The notes under the pieces are model-generated. The model was given only the letters and a program-made list of their open reading frames with translations, had not been told where the DNA came from and ran no database searches. Both the position numbers and the translations under genes were made by a program. Positions 1 through 5,353 of a stretch of 5,353 nucleotides of DNA are shown one piece after another. The stretch is from Legionella sp. (GTDB lineage: Bacteria > Pseudomonadota > Gammaproteobacteria > Legionellales > Legionellaceae). Position 1 is the first letter of the stretch. The number at the start of each line of letters is the position of its first letter. The DNA lies in the NCBI GenBank assembly GCA_004297865.1, contig SCSO01000428.1:1-5353 (forward strand), given 5' to 3'.

Positions 1-1886
1 TGCGTCCGACGCACTCGATCTCCGAGATTATCTAGCTCGGTCATTTTTTTCTCAGCTAAATCTTTACCTACAGAAGCCCCTACTAAATGTTTATCTTTGT
101 GTTTCTTAATTAAGGAGCTGGTGTGCTCAACTTGCCAAGCAAAAGAAGGGCTTTCTGCATTTGGCTCAATAGTTATATGTTGCGGTTTTTGTATCCCTCT
201 TTGTTTATCAAAAGCTTCCGAAAAACTCAAGGCTCGACGCTGAGAGTGCTCGGAAGAATTACTGCTATTCAACTGGCTAAACAAGGCATCCCAAGCTGCT
301 GCAGGAAGATATAAAATATAGGCACAGTAATTTAATAAGCGAGTAGGGATATCATTTTCATGACTGTGAGCGTGCGACCCACTTAAACGCTCTTCCAATA
401 GGTGCTGAGCAGGTGTCTCATGATGATGGTGATGGTGATGATCATGTTCATGTTCATGTTCATGTTCATGTCCATGTCCATGCTCATCGCAATGATGTTC
501 CTCGTCCTCAGCATGTTGATGCTCTTTATGACCTTTAGAGAAAAAGTAATGTAGATCCTCAAAGCCTTCGCTAATAATCGCAATAATAGCTGCAACAATC
601 TCTGGAACTCCAGGCACTCTATCTGCAGTCACGGCTATACTCACTAAATGACCAAAAAAGAGTAGCAGCCTTAAAGGCATAATGGTTAATTTTAAGATAA
701 TACGAAATGGATTAAGTATTTGTCCCCAATTTTCGGTCGCCTGCACATGAGCAAAGATTTCTTTAAAAAACTGATATATTTTCGTGAACGGGTTTTCTTT
801 GATCTGTGTTAAATCATCCACCATTTCTAAGGATTCGCCAGTATTTTGGAGGATGAAAATCACTGCGGAAAAACCATTCACAATCGGATTAATAATCCCC
901 ATTACAAAACTAGGAATTTTAGACATCCAATCAAATAAAGGACGTGATTGGGTAGCAATAGTCCACCAAGTCCCTGCGGTACAAATGGTTAAGGCTACCG
1001 CGAGCAACCCCAAGAAGACAGCGGAAACGGCTAAAATCACATTGCGGGTGGTTAAACCCTGGCTTAATTCGGCTTTCAACTTCAAATACCATTTAATCAC
1101 CGTATTATCATTAAAAAAATCAGTGACCGCATTATAGGTCAACATGCCGTAGGCCATGCCCGCAATAATAGACATAGGCAATATGATCACTGGCCAAAAG
1201 GCAAAGGGAATGGTCGCCACAATGTAAGGAATCACACTAAAGGCTTCTACGATAAGGTAGGTGGTGCCCAAAGCCATAAACACGGCCGATATTGCGCTGA
1301 ATGCGCCAATCCAATAAGTCGATTGACGTCGAGAGTTTAGGCGAGCTTGCCATTCTTTTTGATTGTTTTTGGCCAACCAGGCCACCAACTCTTGAGCATA
1401 GGCGGAAGGCTTATTCCCAGTAGCTTCTTGTGGAAAAAGTGCTAAGGCAAACCATTTTTCCATGTCCTTCAAAGTCTTTTCTATTGCCGCTTTGCGCCGC
1501 AGGCTTTCTTCATCTAATTCAGCATGACCGAAGGTTTCGAGTAATCTTAATTGAGTTAGATAATCTCTAAAAAATTGGGGGCAGTCTTGGTTTTCTGTGT
1601 CGTTGGGAAAGTGTTCTAATAAAAATTCTTTAGCGAGCGCATTCTCTAAGTAATTCTTTTTAAAAAATTTATTATATGCATTACTGATATTTTGTAAGTA
1701 AATTTCCCCTTCATAAATCACTGAAAGACCCAAAGAAGCAAAGGAAAGGGACACACTCGCATACAAGGCATACATGCCGCCAAAACTTAAAAACCCAAGA
1801 ATAAGGCTAGCACCTGCGGTTAATAAAGAAAGGATTAAATAATAAGGAATTTTTTTAAGTTTGATGGGTTTATTTATTGTATTCAT
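1..1886 (-). CDS. mavN: MavN/IroT-like multi-pass membrane protein, probable iron/transition-metal transporter (3' end outside window)
   Basis: An uninterrupted frame gives 628 residues from ATG 1884-1886 and is still open at base 1, so the C-terminus is missing. Hydrophobic stretches at about residues 14-35, 38-58, 191-213, 217-249, 282-312, 325-347, 395-420, 428-439 and 517-535 suggest roughly eight membrane spans. A soluble, charged region (about 60-190) separates the first pair from the rest. A His/Asp/Glu-rich loop (453-489), ending in a run of seven His, lies between the last two hydrophobic regions and looks like a metal-binding loop. An in-frame stop at 1914-1916 leaves this ATG as the only reasonable start; its Shine-Dalgarno is poor (GGA 13-15 nt upstream). 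The name is inferred from topology, size, the upstream Fur box and the divergent M28 aminopeptidase gene. As I recall, L. pneumophila MavN is a Fur-regulated Dot/Icm effector of similar size that moves iron across the vacuole membrane and lies next to lapA. An ordinary inner-membrane metal transporter is the main alternative. Confidence 0.6.
   Translation of the reverse strand, partial: MNTINKPIKLKKIPYYLILSLLTAGASLILGFLSFGGMYALYASVSLSFASLGLSVIYEGEIYLQNISNAYNKFFKKNYLENALAKEFLLEHFPNDTENQDCPQFFRDYLTQLRLLETFGHAELDEESLRRKAAIEKTLKDMEKWFALALFPQEATGNKPSAYAQELVAWLAKNNQKEWQARLNSRRQSTYWIGAFSAISAVFMALGTTYLIVEAFSVIPYIVATIPFAFWPVIILPMSIIAGMAYGMLTYNAVTDFFNDNTVIKWYLKLKAELSQGLTTRNVILAVSAVFLGLLAVALTICTAGTWWTIATQSRPLFDWMSKIPSFVMGIINPIVNGFSAVIFILQNTGESLEMVDDLTQIKENPFTKIYQFFKEIFAHVQATENWGQILNPFRIILKLTIMPLRLLLFFGHLVSIAVTADRVPGVPEIVAAIIAIISEGFEDLHYFFSKGHKEHQHAEDEEHHCDEHGHGHEHEHEHEHDHHHHHHHETPAQHLLEERLSGSHAHSHENDIPTRLLNYCAYILYLPAAAWDALFSQLNSSNSSEHSQRRALSFSEAFDKQRGIQKPQHITIEPNAESPSFAWQVEHTSSLIKKHKDKHLVGASVGKDLAEKKMTELDNLGDRVRRT
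420..530 (-). repeat. Low-complexity His-rich coding repeat
   Basis: This part of the membrane-protein gene encodes residues 453-489. It begins with spaced His in an acidic context (KEHQHAEDEEHHCDEHG), continues as HG and HE dipeptides, and ends in seven consecutive His followed by Glu. On the plus strand the DNA shows tandem copies of the hexamer GTTCAT at about 446-470, flanked by GTCCAT and by GAT/GGT trinucleotides. The reading frame is intact across it. Such loops bind Zn, Fe, Ni or Co in known transporters (ZIP and CDF families); metal binding here is inferred. Confidence 0.9.
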
Positions 1887-1923
1887 TGTAGTATAATTGT
1901 CCAGTCTCGTTTTTTAAGAGCAC

Positions 1924-1956
1924 TTTATACTAAATGAAAATGATTATCAATACCAA
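1924..1956 (-). promoter_or_regulatory. Predicted sigma-70 promoter of the mavN-like gene
   Basis: Two overlapping readings are possible on the minus strand. One is TTGATA (1945-1950) and TATAAA (1924-1929) with a 15-nt spacer. The other is TTGGTA (1951-1956) and TAGTAT (1927-1932) with an 18-nt spacer. Either would start transcription near 1917, giving a leader of about 30 nt. The Fur-like site covers the -35 and spacer in both. A TATACT hexamer at 1890-1895 is too close to the ATG to be preferred. Confidence 0.5.
1936..1954. promoter_or_regulatory. Fur box (iron-responsive operator)
   Basis: GAAAATGATTATCAATACC matches the classical 19-bp Fur consensus GATAATGATAATCATTATC at 15 of 19 positions, including the central ATGAT-ATCA core. 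It overlaps the predicted -35 and spacer of the leftward promoter, the position expected for repression by Fe-loaded Fur and release in iron limitation. It lies about 50 bp upstream of the -35 of the rightward aminopeptidase promoter, so direct repression of that gene is less likely. Assigned by eye from consensus matching. Confidence 0.75.
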
Positions 1957-2005
1957 TAAGATTAAATTTAACTCATCTAGTTTATTACAATCCGTAAAAG
2001 TTCGC

Positions 2006-2035
2006 TTGCATGATTTTAATAGCATCATGTAGTAT
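2006..2035 (+). promoter_or_regulatory. Predicted promoter of the aminopeptidase gene
   Basis: TTGCAT (2006-2011) and TAGTAT (2030-2035) are separated by 18 nt. This is a weak to moderate sigma-70 match (3/6 and 4/6). Transcription would start near 2042, giving a leader of about 20-25 nt. The spacer holds a 6-bp inverted repeat, CATGAT (2009-2014) and ATCATG (2024-2029), which could be an operator for an unidentified regulator. Confidence 0.4.
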
Positions 2036-2053
2036 CGTCGTGAAATTTTAACT

Positions 2054-2059
2054 TAGGAG
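2054..2059 (+). promoter_or_regulatory. Ribosome binding site of the aminopeptidase gene
   Basis: TAGGAG lies 5 nt before the ATG at 2065. It is a strong Shine-Dalgarno that fixes the start, and it contrasts with the poor site in front of the divergent membrane-protein gene. Confidence 0.8.
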
Positions 2060-2064
2060 TAGAA

Positions 2065-3270
2065 ATGCGTTTTAATCAATGGATTACTAATATTTCAACA
2101 GGTTTAGTGTTCGCAAGTAGCTCAGCCTTTGCCGTGGATACAGCCCCTGTACATCATGAGCAATTACAAGTTCCTCAATGCCTCGCTGCCAAAATCACTA
2201 GTCCTCATCAAGTTTTAGCGGAAGATAAATCCTTTAAAATCATTGACGTACTTGAAACTGATATAGATAGTTTGGTTATATTAGCTGATAAAGAGAAATG
2301 CGGGCATTTCGTCAACGTAAGTCATAAGCTGCCTGGAAACTTCGCAGAACAACAACGCTCGGCGAAAAGATTATTACAAAAACCCTCACACCAACATTTT
2401 CTCGGTAAATCAAAAAGTGAAACTTACACTATCAGCCATCAAACTGAAGTAGAAGCTGCACTGAAAGACGTTGTCGCGGATAATATTTGGCAAACCTTGA
2501 CTCATTTGACCACTATGCAAAATCGTTCGGCCACTAAAGAAACTGGGGTTGAAGCAGCAAATTGGTTGAAAAGCTCTTTTGAAAGTATGGCAACTACCGC
2601 TGGTCGTACCGATACTACGACTTTCTTAGTAAAAACCGGTTGGTATAAGCAACCTTCGGTAGTCACCGTGATTGGTAAAGATATCAAAGCGCCTGCAGTT
2701 GTTATTGGTGCACATATGGATACTCTAGATGGTCGTATGCCTGGTGCCGGTGATGATGGTTCGGGTTCTTCTACCGTGATGGAAATTGCGCGCGTATTAT
2801 TGAACTCCAAAACCCCTTTAAAGCACCCTGTTTATATTATCTGGTATGCTGCTGAAGAACGTGGATTGAAAGGTTCACAATATGTTGTACAACACTTCCT
2901 TGACAATAACATTCCAGTGAAAGCCGCCATTCAATTCGATATGACCGGTTATCGTGTAGAAGCGAATGATCCAACCATGTGGGTATTTACCGACTATACC
3001 GATAAAGCGTTAAGTAACTTCTTAGCTAAATTAATTGATACTTACGTTAAAGTGCCTGTGGATTATTCACGCTGTGGTTATGGTTGCAGTGACCATGCGT
3101 CTTGGCATGATGAAGGCATTCCTGCTGCTTTCCCTTGTGAATCGAATTTTGAAGATCACAACCCCTACATCCATAGTTCTGATGATACCATGGACCTTTT
3201 AAGCTTAGAGCACATGACTAACTTCACTAAGTTAGGTATTGCTTTCGCAATTGAATTAGCTTCTGATTAA
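2065..3270 (+). CDS. lapA: Secreted M28-family zinc (leucyl) aminopeptidase, LapA-like
   Basis: A complete 401-residue preproenzyme that removes N-terminal residues, typically Leu, from peptides outside the cell. Residues 1-23 form a Sec signal peptide ending SSAFA, cleaved before VDTAP. Residues 24 to about 125 look like a propeptide, with Cys39 and Cys79. The peptidase domain follows and closely resembles Vibrio (Aeromonas) proteolytica aminopeptidase. By that alignment the zinc ligands are His217 (in GAHMDT), Asp230 (in PGAGDDGSG, bridging), Glu265, Asp292 (in FDMTGY) and His344 (in CSDHASW). Glu264 of AAEERG is the general base and Asp219 its helper. Cys337 and Cys341 correspond to the family disulfide; Cys358 replaces a Phe of the Vibrio enzyme and has no obvious partner. 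There is no C-terminal PPC extension. Export is shown by the signal peptide. Type II secretion is inferred from what is known of Legionella LapA. The family call is near certain; the lapA name rests on the putative mavN neighbour. Confidence 0.93.
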   Translation: MRFNQWITNISTGLVFASSSAFAVDTAPVHHEQLQVPQCLAAKITSPHQVLAEDKSFKIIDVLETDIDSLVILADKEKCGHFVNVSHKLPGNFAEQQRSAKRLLQKPSHQHFLGKSKSETYTISHQTEVEAALKDVVADNIWQTLTHLTTMQNRSATKETGVEAANWLKSSFESMATTAGRTDTTTFLVKTGWYKQPSVVTVIGKDIKAPAVVIGAHMDTLDGRMPGAGDDGSGSSTVMEIARVLLNSKTPLKHPVYIIWYAAEERGLKGSQYVVQHFLDNNIPVKAAIQFDMTGYRVEANDPTMWVFTDYTDKALSNFLAKLIDTYVKVPVDYSRCGYGCSDHASWHDEGIPAAFPCESNFEDHNPYIHSSDDTMDLLSLEHMTNFTKLGIAFAIELASD

Positions 3271-3278
3271 TTCTAAGC

Positions 3279-3312
3279 AAGGACTATTTTGACTCCGGTT
3301 AAGATAGTCCTT
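3279..3312. terminator. Hairpin at the convergent gene junction, probable bidirectional terminator
   Basis: AAGGACTAT (3279-3287) pairs perfectly with ATAGTCCTT (3304-3312). Pairing continues inward to 3293/3298 with two G-T wobbles, giving a 15-bp stem and a 4-nt loop. It starts 8 nt after the aminopeptidase stop and overlaps the last codons and stop of rep (3299-3301). T-rich tails on both sides are short and interrupted, so termination efficiency is uncertain. Confidence 0.6.
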
Positions 3313-5311
3313 CTTCACTTAAAAGACTTTTCAAACCCGCCAAATGTGATTTTGCTACTTTCTTGGCTTGCTCTTCTGAGCGTTCAATTCCCTTACCAAA
3401 CCATTCTAAACTGTCTTGCGGTAATTCCTCTAAAAACCGACTGGGTTGGCAATCATGCAGCTCACCCCCGCGACGTCGTTGTTTTGCTAGAGTAAAACAA
3501 AGACCTTTTTGTGCGCGGGTTATACCTACATAAGCTAAACGACGTTCCTCTTCTATTTGATCATCATCAATACTGACTCGATGGGGCAATAAGTCTTCTT
3601 CCATGCCCACCAAATACACATAGGGAAATTCCAATCCTTTAGAAGCATGTAAGGTCATCAGTTGTAAGGTGTCTTCATCTTGTTCATCGGCTTGTTCTAA
3701 AATATCAATGAGGATTAATTTATTCACAACATCGCTGAGTTTATTGTCGGTTTTTTTAGCTAATAAACGTCCAACCCATTCTAGTAATTCCCAAACGTTA
3801 TCCATACGTTTTTGTGCTTTTGCAGGACTATCACATTGTTCGTAAATATGGGCTTCGTATGCACTTTCCTCTACCATTTGTCGCAATATTTCGACAATGG
3901 AACCTGTGTTTAAATTTCGTTTAATTTCTTCTAACCAAGCTTTAAAACTTAACAGTGCTGCGCGCGGTTTTTCAGCAATTAACTCCGTTAAAGCAATATG
4001 ATCTGCTCCAGCATAAAGACTATGTCCGCGACTTTGCGCGTAACGACCTAAGGCATCTAAACTGGTTTCACCTATCCCGCGCTTAGGTGTATTAATCACC
4101 CGTAAAAATGCGGCATCATCTGCCTCATTACACAATAATTTTAAATAAGCAAAAATGTCTTTAACTTCCGCCTTAGCAAACCAAGACTGGCCTCCACTAA
4201 TTTGATAGGGCACGCCATAATGTCGCAGCACTTTTTCAAATATTCGTGCTTGATGATTACCCCGGTATAAGATGGCGTACTCACCATATTGAGTACGGGC
4301 ACGCAATTTGTGACTTATCAAATCGGCAACTACATGCTCAGCTTCATCATTTTCATCTTTACAACTGATCACTCGTAATAATTCGCCATGACCTAACTCA
4401 CTCCATAATTTCTTTTCAAAAAGATGCGGATTATGGGCAATCAAATGATTGGCAACTTGTAAAATGCGGGTTGTGGAACGATAATTTTGCTCTAATTTAA
4501 TCACTTTAAGTTGCGGATAATCTTCTTGTAATTGTTGTAAGTTTTCCGGTTTAGCCCCACGCCAGGCGTAAATGGATTGATCATCATCACCCACCACTGT
4601 AAAATGAGCACGCACACCTACTAATTTTTTAACAAACAAATATTGGCTAGTATTAGAATCCTGATATTCATCAACCAATAAATGTCTCACTTTATTTTGC
4701 CAGTATTCTAAAACCTCAGGATGATGGCTTAATAAATGCACAGGTAATAAAATGAGATCATCAAAATCCACCGCATTATATGCTCTAAGCGCTTGTTGAT
4801 ATCGGGGATAAACCAAAGCAGCTTCCTCAGCATAAGGTGCATTCGAAGGTTTTAATCGAACTTGCTCTGGAGTCAACAAATCATTTTTCCAATAGGAAAT
4901 TTGTTGTTGAATTTGCAAGATAAAATCACGCTCGTTTGCTTTATTAGCCGGTAGAAAATTACGCAAAACTTGCACACAATCTTCACTATCAAAAATAGAA
5001 AAGCCTTTTTTTAAATCACATAAGGCCAAATTACGCTTGATCATACTTAAACCTAAAGTATGAAAAGTGGCCACCTTAAGTCCACGTCGCTGATTAGCAG
5101 GTAATAGAGCAGCGATACGTGCGCGCATTTCATTAGCGGCTTTATTAGTGAAGGTGACTGCAAAGATGGAATGAGCAGCATAGCCGCAAGTATTGATTAG
5201 GTATTCGATTTTTCGTGTAATGACGCTGGTTTTTCCGCTTCCAGCTCCGGCAAGAACCAACAATGGCCCATCAATAAAACGTACTGCAGCCATTTGTTGG
5301 TTATTCAACAT
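3299..5311 (-). CDS. rep: ATP-dependent DNA helicase Rep (superfamily 1, UvrD/Rep/PcrA)
   Basis: Complete at 670 residues, against about 673 for E. coli Rep, with clear similarity along the whole length. Rep is a 3'-to-5' ssDNA translocase that clears proteins ahead of replication forks and helps restart them. All SF1A motifs are present in order: Q motif (LNNQQ, 2-6), Walker A AGAGSGKTS (21-29), Ia FTNKAANEM (54-62), Ib TFHTLG (82-87), Walker B LLVDEYQD (211-218), III VVGDDDQSIYAWRGA (239-253), IV LEQNYRS (273-279), V LMTLHASKGLEF (551-562) and VI EERRLAYVGITRAQ (588-601). The 2B subdomain has the GIG hairpin (TPKRGIG, 408-414). The C-terminal end SHLAGLKSLL matches the Rep tail (SHLANLKAMM in E. 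coli) and argues for Rep over UvrD. The start at 5309-5311 aligns with the E. coli N-terminus; the Shine-Dalgarno is weak (GAG about 10 nt upstream). It is convergent with the aminopeptidase gene and probably transcribed alone. Confidence 0.97.
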   Translation of the reverse strand: MLNNQQMAAVRFIDGPLLVLAGAGSGKTSVITRKIEYLINTCGYAAHSIFAVTFTNKAANEMRARIAALLPANQRRGLKVATFHTLGLSMIKRNLALCDLKKGFSIFDSEDCVQVLRNFLPANKANERDFILQIQQQISYWKNDLLTPEQVRLKPSNAPYAEEAALVYPRYQQALRAYNAVDFDDLILLPVHLLSHHPEVLEYWQNKVRHLLVDEYQDSNTSQYLFVKKLVGVRAHFTVVGDDDQSIYAWRGAKPENLQQLQEDYPQLKVIKLEQNYRSTTRILQVANHLIAHNPHLFEKKLWSELGHGELLRVISCKDENDEAEHVVADLISHKLRARTQYGEYAILYRGNHQARIFEKVLRHYGVPYQISGGQSWFAKAEVKDIFAYLKLLCNEADDAAFLRVINTPKRGIGETSLDALGRYAQSRGHSLYAGADHIALTELIAEKPRAALLSFKAWLEEIKRNLNTGSIVEILRQMVEESAYEAHIYEQCDSPAKAQKRMDNVWELLEWVGRLLAKKTDNKLSDVVNKLILIDILEQADEQDEDTLQLMTLHASKGLEFPYVYLVGMEEDLLPHRVSIDDDQIEEERRLAYVGITRAQKGLCFTLAKQRRRGGELHDCQPSRFLEELPQDSLEWFGKGIERSEEQAKKVAKSHLAGLKSLLSEEGLS

Positions 5312-5328
5312 TCTAAAGTCTCATGCAA

Positions 5329-5334
5329 AACCAC
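5329..5334 (-). promoter_or_regulatory. Possible -10 element for rep
   Basis: Around 5329-5340, rep's upstream strand reads AGATAAT, close to TATAAT and about 20 nt before the ATG. The matching -35 would fall at or beyond the window edge, so the promoter cannot be confirmed. A three-codon ATG-AGA-CTT-stop reading lies just before the rep start, out of frame with it; it is probably meaningless. Confidence 0.2.
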
Positions 5335-5353
5335 AGATTATCTCTTACAGTTG

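Noticed and set aside
123..314. Plus-strand open frame of 63 codons
   Set aside because: It lies antisense inside the membrane-protein gene, with no ribosome binding site or recognisable domain.
420..490. CRISPR-like or non-coding tandem repeat
   Set aside because: The repeat unit is six bases without spacers and sits in an intact reading frame encoding His-Glu; it is a coding low-complexity tract.
383..598. Minus-strand open frame with Met-Asp/Met-Asn repeats
   Set aside because: It is a frame-shifted reading of the His-rich repeat inside the larger membrane-protein gene; the repeat keeps several frames open.
784..1137. Plus-strand open frame of 117 codons
   Set aside because: Antisense shadow of the membrane-protein gene, whose own frame is continuous and has coherent membrane spans.
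1962..1971. Perfect 10-bp palindrome TTAAATTTAA in the intergenic region
   Set aside because: Made only of A and T in an AT-rich stretch; likely by chance and matches no operator I know.
2502..2810. Minus-strand open frame of 102 codons
   Set aside because: Antisense to the catalytic core of the aminopeptidase, whose motifs are all intact.
3289..3495. Plus-strand open frame of 68 codons between the convergent genes
   Set aside because: It begins in the terminator hairpin and runs antisense through the 3' end of rep; no ribosome binding site.

Overview
The window most likely comes from a gammaproteobacterium of the order Legionellales, either Legionella itself or a close relative. Three things point that way. 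The DNA is AT-rich. The helicase aligns closely, motif by motif, with Escherichia coli Rep. A large multi-pass membrane protein with a Fur-type iron box sits divergently beside a secreted M28 zinc aminopeptidase. From memory, the last pairing resembles the L. pneumophila mavN (iroT) / lapA neighbourhood. No database search was possible, so both the organism and the mavN name are inferences.

Layout. Positions 1-1886 (minus strand) encode 628 residues of an integral membrane protein whose 3' end lies outside the window. It has hydrophobic segments along most of its length and a striking His-rich hydrophilic loop (residues about 453-489), and I call it a MavN-like transition-metal (iron) transporter. 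Positions 1887-2064 are a divergent intergenic region. It holds a 15/19 match to the Fur consensus lying on the predicted promoter of the membrane protein, and a separate predicted promoter and good Shine-Dalgarno for the rightward gene. Positions 2065-3270 (plus) encode a complete secreted leucyl-aminopeptidase-type M28 peptidase with signal peptide, propeptide and a full catalytic set. Positions 3299-5311 (minus) encode a complete Rep superfamily 1 DNA helicase. It converges on the aminopeptidase gene, and a 15-bp hairpin at the junction overlaps the last codons of rep.

How the genes fit together. The membrane protein and the aminopeptidase would both fit nutrient acquisition by a host-associated bacterium: metal uptake under Fur control, and extracellular peptide breakdown for amino acids. 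They have separate promoters and only the membrane protein promoter carries the Fur box. rep is a housekeeping replication/repair gene and is probably a neighbour without functional link. I saw no RNA genes, insertion sequences, CRISPR arrays or prophage genes.
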